Shown piece after piece: positions 34,810 to 43,148 of a stretch of DNA of 64,000 nt. The stretch is from the NCBI RefSeq assembly GCF_024704385.1, contig NZ_JAJDFX010000002.1:1240001-1304000 (forward strand), in the 5' to 3' direction. The translations under genes were made by a program, and so were the position numbers. Under the pieces are notes generated by a model that was not told where the DNA came from, made no database searches, and saw nothing but the letters and a program-made list of their open reading frames with translations. Each line of letters opens with the position of its first letter. Within the stretch, counting starts at the first letter, position 1. Source of the stretch: Cellulomonas sp. P24. GTDB lineage: Bacteria; Actinomycetota; Actinomycetes; Actinomycetales; Cellulomonadaceae.

Positions 34810-35196
34810 TCAGGCCGGCTCTTCGGTGTGGACAGGTACCGGCTCGCCCGGCGCCCAGGGGATCGTGACGGTGTCGCCCGGACTTGCAGGCGACTTGATG
34901 AACAGGCAACGGAACGGCGCGTTGCTCTCGTTGACCAGGTAGTGCATCTCTCCCGGGTTCGCCCGGAAGACCTCGTGGGCCGTCATGGTGTGGCGCACGG
35001 CGCCGTCCATCCACAGCGTGCAGGTGCCGTCGAGCACGACGAACGACTCGTCGCAGTGCCGGTGCAGGTGGTTGGGCATCGAGTCGCCCGGGTTGAGCAG
35101 CAGCACGCCCATGTCACTGCTGGGGCCTTGGATCAGGTAGGCGGGTCCCCACGTGCCGTTGCGGTAGGCGGGGTCGTCCAGAGATGCCTTCTGCAT
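34810..35196 (-). CDS. Single-domain cupin
   Basis: The 128-residue protein is a small beta-barrel with cupin motif 1 PGDSMPNHLHRHCDESFVVLDG (H-x-H and Glu ligands visible in HLHRHCDE) and motif 2 ANPGEMHYLVNES. It probably binds one metal ion. Its place between the aldolase-SDR fusion and the LsrF-like gene suggests a sugar or sugar-phosphate isomerase step, possibly replacing LsrG; this is inference. ATG 35196 follows AGGAGGAAG closely, a strong ribosome-binding site. Confidence 0.82.
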   Translation of the reverse strand: MQKASLDDPAYRNGTWGPAYLIQGPSSDMGVLLLNPGDSMPNHLHRHCDESFVVLDGTCTLWMDGAVRHTMTAHEVFRANPGEMHYLVNESNAPFRCLFIKSPASPGDTVTIPWAPGEPVPVHTEEPA

Positions 35197-35210
35197 GTGC
35201 CTTCCTCCTG

Positions 35211-37175
35211 TCAGATGACGCGCTCGTTGCCGCCGTCGATGGGAACCTGGGCGCCGGTCGTGCACGCGAAGGTGTCGTCCGCCATCGCCAGGACCAGGCG
35301 CCCGACGGCGGCGCTGGTGACTTCGGTGCGCATGAGGTTGCGGCGCTTGTACTCCGCGACGGACATGCCGTACTTCTCGGCGCGTGCGGCGAGCAGCTCC
35401 GGGGTCCACAGACCGGTGTCGAAGACCGCGTCGGGGTGGACCATGTTCACGCGGATGCCCTCGGGCGCCCACTCGAGCGCGGCCACCCGGGAGAGCTGGG
35501 TGAGGGCCGCCTTGGAGGCCGAGTAGGCGGCCGCGCCCGGGCCCGGCGCCCGGACGTTCTTGGATGCCACGACGACGACGCGACCGTTCGTGGGAGCGAG
35601 CCGCAGCAGCGGGTACGCGTACCCGTACAGCGCGGCGACCGCGTCGAGGTTGACCGCCATCGTCCGGCGCCAGGTGGCCATCGGCATCTCGCCGAGCGGC
35701 TGGCTGGTCGGGAAGATCCCGGCGGCGACGACCAGGACGTCCAGACCGCCGAAGCGCTCGACCCCCGTGCGCAACGCGTGCTGCATCGCGTCGTCGTCGG
35801 TCACGTCGACCTGCAGCCCAAGCCACTCCGGGGAGTCGAACGCGTCCACGACGCTGGCGGCGAGGTCCCAGCCCACGACCGAGGCACCGGCCTCGAGCAG
35901 CGCATCCGCGCACGCCTTCCCGATGCCTGACGCGGCCCCGGTGACGAGGGCGACCTGGCCCGCGAGGGGGCGATGCGTGTCGCGTCGCGCGATCTTCTGC
36001 TGCTGCAGCGCCCAGTACTCGAGGTCGAAGACGTGTCCAGGCGACGCCGGCCGGTACCCGCCGAGGCGTTCGGCCGCCGCGATCGCAATCATCGTGTGGC
36101 GGTAGATGTCTTCGGCGATGAGCGCCTCGTGGGCGTTGCGACCGGCGGTCAGCATGCCCAGTCGCTCGTCCAGGACCACGCGTGGCGCAGGGTCGAGCAT
36201 GGTGAGCGGGACGCTGCGGCGGTGCTCGTGCTGCGCGAAGTACGCGCGGTAGCCCTCCGCGTAGCGCGAGACCTCGGAGCCGACCAGCGGGACCCGCTTG
36301 GTCCAGATGACGTGGTCCGGGGTCAGGGGCCCGTGACCTGTTGCCTCGAGCAGCGCCCGGTCGCGGACGAACCGTGCGACGTCGGGGTCGGTGCTGCGCC
36401 GGACCACCATCGGTCTTCCGGCGAGGGCGCTCAGCTCCGCACGGAACGTGGCGAGCTCGACCGGGTCGATGTCCGGCAGCGGCGCCTGCGCCGGGGTGAC
36501 GATTGCCGCCTCGTGCTCGTGGAGGTGGGCCTCGGCCGCGCCGATGAGGCGGTCGTGGTTCGCGAGTGCCTGGTGCGGGGAGTCGCCCAGTGCGAAGACG
36601 CCGTGCCGGAGCACGACGATCCCGATGGTCGTCTCGTGGCCCTGCTCGTCCCAAGCTGCCTGGCACGCCGCCGCAAGATCCGGGCCGGGCATGGCGTAGG
36701 GGACGACCACCACGTCGTTCCCGAACACGCGGCGTACCCGCGCCTCGCCGTCCTCGGTGTTGGTCAGCGCGAGGATCGCGTCGGCGTGCGAGTGCAGTAC
36801 CGCGGTGCTCGGGAGCAGGGCGTGCACCAGGGTCTCCACCGACGGGTCGGGGGCGTCGGCGACAATCAGCGCGCAGCGCAGCTCGTTGAGAAGAGCGAGG
36901 TCTCCGATCCGCGTGGGTGGCAGCAGCTCGTGGAGCCGGTCGAGGCGGAGCGGGGCGAACCCTTCGGGGCCGATCGTGGCGAGGTCGTGGCCGCTGCCCT
37001 TGACGAGCAGGACCGCCACGTCCCGGCCGGTGACATCGCGTCGCACCGTCTTGACCGAGGTGTTGCCGCCGCCGTGCAGCACGAGCCACGGGTCCCGTCC
37101 CAGGATCCTGGAGACCTCGACGAGCTCGCCCATCGGATCGACCACAGCGTCGTCCTCGCGATCTTGCACGTCCAC
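35211..37175 (-). CDS. Bifunctional class II aldolase / short-chain dehydrogenase fusion
   Basis: The 654-residue protein has a class II aldolase-like half (about residues 15-400; LHGGGNTSVK, VKGSGHDLATIG, HSHADAILALT) and an SDR half (406-654) with VTGAASGIGKA, and catalytic Tyr551/Lys555 in YSASK. The layout matches rhamnulose-1-phosphate aldolase/lactaldehyde dehydrogenase proteins. It could cleave a ketose-1-phosphate and oxidise the aldehyde made, without release. It is first in the minus operon, directly behind a TTGACA/TAGGTT promoter and operator palindrome. GTG 37175 follows GAGGTGAGG. Confidence 0.88.
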   Translation of the reverse strand: MDVQDREDDAVVDPMGELVEVSRILGRDPWLVLHGGGNTSVKTVRRDVTGRDVAVLLVKGSGHDLATIGPEGFAPLRLDRLHELLPPTRIGDLALLNELRCALIVADAPDPSVETLVHALLPSTAVLHSHADAILALTNTEDGEARVRRVFGNDVVVVPYAMPGPDLAAACQAAWDEQGHETTIGIVVLRHGVFALGDSPHQALANHDRLIGAAEAHLHEHEAAIVTPAQAPLPDIDPVELATFRAELSALAGRPMVVRRSTDPDVARFVRDRALLEATGHGPLTPDHVIWTKRVPLVGSEVSRYAEGYRAYFAQHEHRRSVPLTMLDPAPRVVLDERLGMLTAGRNAHEALIAEDIYRHTMIAIAAAERLGGYRPASPGHVFDLEYWALQQQKIARRDTHRPLAGQVALVTGAASGIGKACADALLEAGASVVGWDLAASVVDAFDSPEWLGLQVDVTDDDAMQHALRTGVERFGGLDVLVVAAGIFPTSQPLGEMPMATWRRTMAVNLDAVAALYGYAYPLLRLAPTNGRVVVVASKNVRAPGPGAAAYSASKAALTQLSRVAALEWAPEGIRVNMVHPDAVFDTGLWTPELLAARAEKYGMSVAEYKRRNLMRTEVTSAAVGRLVLAMADDTFACTTGAQVPIDGGNERVI

Positions 37176-37195
37176 ATCCTCACCTCGAACGGCTA

Positions 37196-37233
37196 GTTGT
37201 CGGACAACCTAGCAGCAGGTGGGAAGTTGTCAA
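37196..37233 (-). promoter_or_regulatory. Promoter and GntR operator of the minus catabolic operon
   Basis: On the minus strand TTGACA (37233-37228) and TAGGTT (37211-37206) are 16 bases apart. The perfect palindrome GTTGTCGGACAAC (37196-37208) overlaps the -10 box and ends 20 bases before the start codon. The identical 13-mer lies at the divergent operon promoter (38218-38230). A bound GntR dimer would block initiation. Confidence 0.75.
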
Positions 37234-37291
37234 GATGTGCACCGTCGGATGCGCCAGGCGTGTGCACGGTCCGCGGGGGCATGGCACACAG

Positions 37292-37330
37292 GCCTTCGCG
37301 GGCCCCGGCTGCGCCGGGGCCCGCGAAGGC
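37292..37330. terminator. Perfect 18-bp hairpin after gntR
   Basis: GCCTTCGCGGGCCCCGGC (37292-37309) pairs with GCCGGGGCCCGCGAAGGC (37313-37330), leaving a three-base TGC loop. It starts 36 bases after the gntR stop on the minus strand and lies upstream of the next minus operon promoter, so it probably ends gntR transcription and insulates the operon. There is no T tract. Confidence 0.75.
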
Positions 37331-37366
37331 AGCACGCGTCTGGTGGACCGCGCTCGAGACCTGCGG

Positions 37367-38083
37367 TCAGCTCTGCCGCATGATCGTGAAGGAGTACCGG
37401 CCTTCGATGAAGTACGTACGCGAGTACAGGACCAGGCGCCCGTCGGACGCGTAGTGGAGCTGGTTGAGCAGCACGAACAGGTTGTGGGTGGCGGCCTCGT
37501 TGCCCCAGCCGACGTGGTTGGACGCGACCGCGTGGACCTCCGCGATGCCGCGGTCCGGGATGATCCCCAGTCGCATCCGCAGGAACTCGAAGATCGACCC
37601 GTCGAGATCGGGCGGGTCGAAGTCGGGCGGCAGGATCGCTCGTGGCATCAGGTCGTAGGAGTACGCCATGACCTCGCCGTCCGCGAGGATCGTGCGCCGC
37701 AGCTCGAGAACCTCGGTATCGCCGGGAACGCCCATCCGTGCGGCTTCTTCGGGGAGTACGGGCCGGAACAGCCTGCTCGCGTAGACCATGCCGGGCTCGC
37801 GCCCGGTCGCCCGGATCGACTCGGTGATCGAGTCCATCCGCTCCAGGCCGGCCTGGATCGCGGGCTTGTCCACGACGAAGGTGCCCACACCGTGCTGGGT
37901 CCGCACCAGACCGAGCGCTTCGAGCTCGCGCAGCGCCGCGCGGATCGTCGGGCGGGACACCCCGAAGGCGCCGCCCAGAGCGCTCTCGGTGGGCAACCGC
38001 GCCCCGGGCAGGTACTGGCCCGCCGCCAGCTGGCTGCGCAGGTCTTCGGAGACCTGCGACACGAGTGTCCCGTTGCGCGCCAT
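37367..38083 (-). CDS. GntR-family repressor with UTRA sensor domain
   Basis: The 238-residue protein has an N-terminal GntR winged helix (LRSQLAAGQYLPGARLPTE, then VSRPTIRAALRELEALGLV and GVGTFV) and a C-terminal UTRA domain of the HutC type (EVLELRRTILADGEVMAY, RLVLYSRTYFIEGRY). It lies between the two divergent catabolic operons and should bind the shared palindrome GTTGTCGGACAAC at both. The inducer is likely the transported sugar or its phosphate. ATG 38083 is chosen over GTG 38089 because GGGGAGG precedes it properly. Confidence 0.92.
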   Translation of the reverse strand: MARNGTLVSQVSEDLRSQLAAGQYLPGARLPTESALGGAFGVSRPTIRAALRELEALGLVRTQHGVGTFVVDKPAIQAGLERMDSITESIRATGREPGMVYASRLFRPVLPEEAARMGVPGDTEVLELRRTILADGEVMAYSYDLMPRAILPPDFDPPDLDGSIFEFLRMRLGIIPDRGIAEVHAVASNHVGWGNEAATHNLFVLLNQLHYASDGRLVLYSRTYFIEGRYSFTIMRQS

Positions 38084-38179
38084 CTCCACCTCCCCGTCAT
38101 GCCGTCGGCGCTTCCTGCCGCTCGGGGGCCGATCCTACCCAGCCGCCAGCCCCCGATGTAACAACTTGGGGACGGTTCG

Positions 38180-38230
38180 TTGACAATCCTCGTCTTCCGA
38201 CCTAACGTTCCAGCCAAGTTGTCGGACAAC
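38180..38230 (+). promoter_or_regulatory. Promoter and GntR operator of the plus catabolic operon
   Basis: TTGACA (38180-38185) and TAACGT (38203-38208) are 17 bases apart, followed by the perfect palindrome GTTGTCGGACAAC (38218-38230) over the expected transcription start. The same 13-mer occurs at the minus operon promoter (37196-37208) and nowhere else that I noticed. This strongly suggests co-regulation by the GntR protein encoded between them. Confidence 0.78.
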
Positions 38231-38249
38231 GTGGTTCGAAGGGTTTGGC

Positions 38250-39287
38250 ATGGTTCTCGCGATCGAATGGCGCGACGTCGATCAGCCGGTGATCCGGTTG
38301 ATTGACCAGACGGCCCTCCCGCACCAGACGCGGTACCTGGACGTGGCGACGGTCGATGACCTGGTGCTGGCAATCGGCGATCTGGCCGTCCGTGGGGCCC
38401 CGGCCCTCGGCGCGGCGGGAGCGCTCGGCGTCGCCATGGCGATGAACCAGGCCCGGAGAGAAGGCTGGGACGACACCCGGCTCCAGTCGGAGATCCAGCG
38501 GATCCGGGACGCACGACCCACCGCGATCAACCTCGCGTGGGGAGTGGACCGGGTCCGCGGAGCGATGCCGCAGGGCGTGCACGAGGTCCTGCGTCAGGCT
38601 CAGGCGCTCGTGGCGGAGGACACGGCGGCCAACCGCACCCTGTCCCGGCTCGGCGCGGACTGGATCCTCGCACGGACCGGCCTCGACCAGGTACGCGTGG
38701 TCACCCACTGCAACACGGGTGCTCTCGCCACGACAGCCTGGGGCACGGCGTACGGCATCATCCACGAGCTGCACGACCGTGGCCGTCTGGGTCTCGTCTA
38801 CGCCGATGAGACCAGACCGTTGCTGCAAGGGGCCCGGCTCACCAGCTGGGAGCTGCAGCAGGACGGGATCGCGCACGTCGTCCAGGCGGACGGCGCGGCG
38901 TCGAGCACCATCCTGCGGGGCCTGGTCGACGTCGCGATCATCGGCGCCGACCGGATCACCGCCAACGGCGACGCTGCGAACAAGATCGGTTCGGTTGCGC
39001 TCGCTCTGGCCTGTGCCCGTGCGGGCATCCCGTTCATCGTCGCGGCGCCGACGTCCACCGTGGACCTGTCCACCAAGCGTGGCGACGACATCGTCATCGA
39101 GGAGCGAGCGTCCGACGAGGTCGTCAGCTTCTACGGCCACCGCACCGCGCCGGAGGGCGTCATGGGGTTCAACCCCGCCTTCGACGTCACACCGCACGAC
39201 CTCATCACCGCCATCGTCACCGAGCGTGGCGTTGTCGAACCCGCAACACACCCCGACCCCGAGCTGCTCGCGTCCATCGCGCGCTGA
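38250..39287 (+). CDS. mtnA: MtnA-like aldose-1-phosphate isomerase
   Basis: The 345-residue protein matches S-methyl-5-thioribose-1-phosphate isomerase and its eIF2B-related kin: VRGAPALGAAGALG, THCNTGALATTAWGTA with catalytic Cys154, ADETRPLLQGARLTSWEL, and GADRITANGDAANKIG with Asp234. It should open a ribose-type 1-phosphate to the ketose-1-phosphate. With an MtnK-like kinase and a class II aldolase, but no mtnB/D/E genes, the route resembles the DHAP shunt for 5-deoxyribose or methylthioribose rather than full methionine salvage. First gene of the plus operon. Confidence 0.88.
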   Translation: MVLAIEWRDVDQPVIRLIDQTALPHQTRYLDVATVDDLVLAIGDLAVRGAPALGAAGALGVAMAMNQARREGWDDTRLQSEIQRIRDARPTAINLAWGVDRVRGAMPQGVHEVLRQAQALVAEDTAANRTLSRLGADWILARTGLDQVRVVTHCNTGALATTAWGTAYGIIHELHDRGRLGLVYADETRPLLQGARLTSWELQQDGIAHVVQADGAASSTILRGLVDVAIIGADRITANGDAANKIGSVALALACARAGIPFIVAAPTSTVDLSTKRGDDIVIEERASDEVVSFYGHRTAPEGVMGFNPAFDVTPHDLITAIVTERGVVEPATHPDPELLASIAR

Positions 39288-39333
39288 CACGAGTCGCGCA
39301 GCCAACGACGGCTGCACTACCGAGAGGAACACC

Positions 39334-40443
39334 GTGAGGAACACAAAGACCCTCGTCGCAGGGATCGCTGGGGTGTCCATGCTGCTCCTGGCTGGATGCA
39401 GCCAGGGCGGCACCAGCGGCGCCTCCACCACCCCCGCCGCCGCGCCTGCCACCAGCACGACGCCAGTCGCGGCCGCCCCCGCGCCGTTCGACAAGCCCGG
39501 CGTGAAGATCGCCATCGTTCAGCAGAGCGGGCAGGGCGACTACTTCCAGCAGTACCTCAACGGCACCAAGAAGCAGGCCGCGGCACTCGGCGTCGACCTG
39601 TCCGTGTACGACGCCCAAGGTGACAACGCGACCCAGGCCACGCAGCTCGACCAGGCGATCGCCTCGGGCGTCTCCGGCATCATCGTCCGGCACGGCTTCC
39701 CCGACACCCTCTGCCCGGGGGTGAACAAGGCGCTCAAGGCGGGCATCAAGGTCGTCATCTACGACATCGAGATCCAGAAGTGCGCGCCCGATGCGGTGCA
39801 GACGCAGCAGTCCGACGCCAAGATGGCGAGCCTCGTGCTCGACCAGATGGTCTCCGACATCGGCACGGGGAAGAACGTCGGCTACGTCAACGTCGCCGGC
39901 ATCGCTCCTCTGGACCGTCGCGACAAGGTCTGGCGCGACTACGTGCAGAAAGAGAACTGGAAGCAGCTCTTCTACACCGGGACGTTCACCAACTCCACGG
40001 CCACCGACACGGCGCCGATGGTCAGCAACGCGCTCCGGGCGAACCCCGACGTCGCCGCGATCTACGCACCGTACGACGAGCTCTCGAAGGCGACCCTCTC
40101 GGCCCTCGAGCAGAACCCCAACCTCAAGGGGAAGGTGAAGGTCTACGGTGCCGACATCTCCACGGCCGACATCGAGCTCATGACGGCAGCCGACAGCCCC
40201 TGGGTCGCGACCGGCGCGACCGACCCCAACGCGATCGGCGCGGCGGTCATGCGTACTCTCGCGCTCGACATGGCCGGCACGATCACCAAGGGCGCCACCG
40301 TCGACTTCCCACCGATCCTCATCACCCAGGACTTCCTGCGGAGCAAGAACATCCGCAACATGGTCGACCTGCGGGCAGCCGAGCCCTCGCTCAACATCTC
40401 GGACATCTCGTCCGCCGACTGGATCCCCGTCGTCACGTTCTGA
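39334..40443 (+). CDS. Sugar ABC transporter substrate-binding lipoprotein (RbsB-like, CUT2)
   Basis: The 369-residue protein has a type II signal peptide with lipobox LLLAGC, an Ala/Thr/Pro linker, and a periplasmic-binding type 1 fold (VKIAIVQQSGQGDYFQQYLNG, LDQAIASGVSGIIVRHG, NVGYVNVAG, ALRANPDVAAIYAPYDELS). This is the RbsB/LsrB/XylF class that binds pentoses, hexoses or AI-2. GTG 39334 follows GAGAGGA and opens the signal peptide; a long upstream frame is not coding. It is followed by a strong hairpin before the ATPase gene. Confidence 0.92.
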   Translation: MRNTKTLVAGIAGVSMLLLAGCSQGGTSGASTTPAAAPATSTTPVAAAPAPFDKPGVKIAIVQQSGQGDYFQQYLNGTKKQAAALGVDLSVYDAQGDNATQATQLDQAIASGVSGIIVRHGFPDTLCPGVNKALKAGIKVVIYDIEIQKCAPDAVQTQQSDAKMASLVLDQMVSDIGTGKNVGYVNVAGIAPLDRRDKVWRDYVQKENWKQLFYTGTFTNSTATDTAPMVSNALRANPDVAAIYAPYDELSKATLSALEQNPNLKGKVKVYGADISTADIELMTAADSPWVATGATDPNAIGAAVMRTLALDMAGTITKGATVDFPPILITQDFLRSKNIRNMVDLRAAEPSLNISDISSADWIPVVTF

Positions 40444-40467
40444 CAGCGCGGACCATAGGACCACGCC

Positions 40468-40502
40468 CCGGGGTGGTGGCGAGACGCTTGCCACCACCCC
40501 GG
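40468..40502. terminator. Intercistronic hairpin after the binding-protein gene
   Basis: CCGGGGTGGTGGC (40468-40480) pairs perfectly with GCCACCACCCCGG (40490-40502), a 13-bp stem with a nine-base loop, 25 bases past the binding-protein stop and 30 before the ATPase start. Such hairpins commonly stabilise or attenuate so that the binding protein is made in excess over the membrane parts. Confidence 0.7.
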
Positions 40503-40532
40503 TCCTGGACCAACACGTGAGGAGTGAGCGCA

Positions 40533-42095
40533 TTGCAGGACATCGACTCCCCCGAGGAGCAAGGGAACGTCGGCTCAGGTGCCGCAGAGCCCGACGCGGT
40601 GCTGGAGCTCGACGACATCACGATGTCGTTCGGCCCCAACCAGGTGCTCAAGGGAGTCACCCTGCAGCTGCGGCCCGGCCGGGTGACCGCACTGCTGGGG
40701 GCCAACGGCGCCGGGAAGTCCACCCTGATCAAGATCCTGTCCGGCGTGTACGCCGACCACGGCGGCCGCATCCGGATCAGCGGGCGCCCGGTCGTGATGG
40801 ACACCCCGCTGGCGGCCGCCCGGCATGGGATCCAGACGGTGCACCAACGCATCGACGAGACGATCGTCCCCGGCCTGACGGTTGCGGAGAACCTCGTGTT
40901 CGAGGAGATCGTCCGCGGTGAGATCCCCCCGGTCCGTTCGCTCAGGCGCCTGCTGCCGCGCGCTCGCCAGATCGCCGCGACGCTCGAGCTCGGGTGGTCG
41001 GACGCGATCCTCACCAAGGACGTCTTCGAGCTGGGCAACGCAGACAGCCAGCTGCTCCTGCTGGCTCGCGCGCTGAGCCAGCGCCCCAAGGTGCTCGTGC
41101 TCGACGAACCGACCTCAACGCTGTCTGCGAGCGAGGTCGAGCGACTGTTCACGCTGATCCGCCGACTCTGCTCGGAGGGCGTGGCGATCCTCTACGTGAC
41201 CCACCGGCTGAGCGAGGTCCACGAGATCGCCGACGACCTCGTGGTGCTCCGCGACGGACAGGTGAAGAGCCGGCAGCGGACGCCGTTCGACATGCCCGAC
41301 GCCGTGCGCTCGATGCTCGGCGAGTCGACCCTGGTCCAGTCCAGCCAGCTGGTCGAGCAGCGCGGCACGCAGGTCGCCCTGCACCTGGAGCATGTCCAGC
41401 TCCTGCGGCGCTCGGACCCGATCGACCTCGACCTCCGCTACGGCGAGGTCACCGGGATCATCGGGCTCATCGGTGCCGGCAAGTCGGAGCTCGCCCGCGG
41501 TATCTTCGGTGCCGACCGCTGGCAGCAGGGCACCATGCGCCTCGACGGAGAGGCGTACGCCCCCCGCCACACGAAGGACGCCGTCCGCCAGCGGATCTAC
41601 CTCGTCCCCGAGGACCGAACGGCCGAGGCCATGCTGCCCGGGTGGTCGGTCGCCTGGACCAAGTCCCTGCCGTTCCTCCGCGCCGTGAGCCGCACGGGGG
41701 TCCTGAACTTCGGGCGCGAGCGCGCCGACGGCGGCAGGCTCATCAGCGACTTCGGCGTCGTGTCCACCGGACCCGACCAGGCCATGGACGCGTTGTCCGG
41801 CGGCAACCAGCAGAAGGTCGTCGTCGGACGCTGGATGCAGGCTGAGCCGCGCGTGCTGCTGCTCGACGAACCGTTCCGTGGCGTCGACATCGGCGCTCGT
41901 GGGGACATCTCCCACCGGGCACGGGAGCAGGCGCACGCGGGAGCCTGCGTCGTCGTCCTCACGAGCGACGTCGACGAGATCCGCGCGATCGCCGACCGCA
42001 TCATCGTCCTGGTCGAGGGACAGATCCGCCTCGACTCCTACACCACAGAGATCGACAACGACGCGATCGTCACAAGCATGTCGGAGGTGGCCTAA
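40533..42095 (+). CDS. Sugar ABC transporter ATP-binding protein with two ATPase domains (RbsA-like)
   Basis: The roughly 520-residue ATPase has domain 1 Walker A LLGANGAGKSTLIKIL and Walker B VLVLDEPTSTL, and domain 2 with the degenerate P-loop LIGAGKSELARGIFG, signature LSGGNQQKVVVGRWM and VLLLDEPFRGVDIGARGDI. This is the RbsA/XylG/LsrA layout of CUT2 importers. I choose TTG 40533, eight bases after GAGGAG, over GTG 40524, which sits on that site; the same 13-base leader CACGTGAGGAGTG precedes the kinase gene start at 43149, which supports the choice. It abuts the permease gene. Confidence 0.93.
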   Translation: MQDIDSPEEQGNVGSGAAEPDAVLELDDITMSFGPNQVLKGVTLQLRPGRVTALLGANGAGKSTLIKILSGVYADHGGRIRISGRPVVMDTPLAAARHGIQTVHQRIDETIVPGLTVAENLVFEEIVRGEIPPVRSLRRLLPRARQIAATLELGWSDAILTKDVFELGNADSQLLLLARALSQRPKVLVLDEPTSTLSASEVERLFTLIRRLCSEGVAILYVTHRLSEVHEIADDLVVLRDGQVKSRQRTPFDMPDAVRSMLGESTLVQSSQLVEQRGTQVALHLEHVQLLRRSDPIDLDLRYGEVTGIIGLIGAGKSELARGIFGADRWQQGTMRLDGEAYAPRHTKDAVRQRIYLVPEDRTAEAMLPGWSVAWTKSLPFLRAVSRTGVLNFGRERADGGRLISDFGVVSTGPDQAMDALSGGNQQKVVVGRWMQAEPRVLLLDEPFRGVDIGARGDISHRAREQAHAGACVVVLTSDVDEIRAIADRIIVLVEGQIRLDSYTTEIDNDAIVTSMSEVA

Positions 42096-43124
42096 GTGCC
42101 CGAAACGCCCAGCACCACAGGTACGGTGGCCCGCATCCAGGACGCGGTGGTCAAGTACGGCTTCATCGCCATCACCGTGATCCTGTTCCTATACTTCTCC
42201 CTCACCGAACCGTCCTTCGCGTCGACGTCGTCGCTGTTCCTCCTGCTGAAGTTCGCCTCCGTGACCGCCATCCTCGGGCTCGGGGTGACGTTCACGATGG
42301 TGGTCGGCGGCCTCGACCTGTCGATCGGTGCCACGGCCGGTCTTGCCGTGCAGCTGGCCGCGATGGCGATGGTCTTCTACAACCTCACCGGGACGACGGC
42401 GGTGGTGGTCGTGCTGGTCGGAGGTGTTCTCGTCGGGCTCCTCAACGCCTTCCTCATCGTGATCTGCAAGATCCCCGACCTCCTGGCCACGCTGGGCATG
42501 ATGTTCGTGATCCAGGGCGCCAAGCTGATCCCGGTCAGCGGCCAGTCGGTCTCCAGCGGCATGGTGCTGAGGGACGGCTCGGTGGCCCCGGGCAGCTTCA
42601 CCCCGGGCTTCCTCAAGATCGACCGCGGGTTCGTCGGCCCGATCCCTCTTCCCGTGGTCATCATGATGATCCTGGTCGTGGCCTCCTGGTTCTTCCTGAG
42701 CCGCACCACCTGGGGCCGGGTCATGTATGCGATCGGCGCGAACCCCGAGGCTGCGCGACTCTCCGGCGTGCGCGTCGGTCTTTACCACGGCCTGGCCTAC
42801 GTGGTCTCGGGTCTGTTCGCCTCGATCGGCGGACTCATCCTCGTCTCGCGCATCGGGCAGGGCGACGTCAACGCGGGTGCGTCGAGCCTGCTCGAGGCGG
42901 TCGCGGTCGCGCTGGTGGGAACCTCGGTGCTCGGACTGGCCAAGCCGAACGCGTGGGGGACGTTCCTCGGTGCGCTGCTGATCGGGATCGTCCTGACAGG
43001 CCTCACGATGAAGGGCCTGCAGTACTACCACCAGGACACCGCGAAGGGCCTTGTCCTGATCACCGCTCTGCTCTTCTCGTTCACGATCTCCCGCCGCAAG
43101 GTCCGCTACACCCCGGCCACCTGA
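42096..43124 (+). CDS. Sugar ABC transporter permease (RbsC-like, CUT2)
   Basis: The 342-residue protein has eight to ten membrane spans, starting VKYGFIAITVILFLYFSL, with the family motif VGGLDLSIGATAGLAVQLAA and the C-terminal EAVAVALVGTSVLGLAKPNAWG. CUT2 permeases work as homodimers with one RbsA-type ATPase, so a single permease gene completes the importer; Lsr systems have two. GTG 42096 begins directly after the ATPase TAA. The ligand is probably a pentose or deoxypentose, from neighbours. Confidence 0.93.
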   Translation: MPETPSTTGTVARIQDAVVKYGFIAITVILFLYFSLTEPSFASTSSLFLLLKFASVTAILGLGVTFTMVVGGLDLSIGATAGLAVQLAAMAMVFYNLTGTTAVVVVLVGGVLVGLLNAFLIVICKIPDLLATLGMMFVIQGAKLIPVSGQSVSSGMVLRDGSVAPGSFTPGFLKIDRGFVGPIPLPVVIMMILVVASWFFLSRTTWGRVMYAIGANPEAARLSGVRVGLYHGLAYVVSGLFASIGGLILVSRIGQGDVNAGASSLLEAVAVALVGTSVLGLAKPNAWGTFLGALLIGIVLTGLTMKGLQYYHQDTAKGLVLITALLFSFTISRRKVRYTPAT

Positions 43125-43148
43125 GCCGGGCACGTGAGGAGTGCTCCC

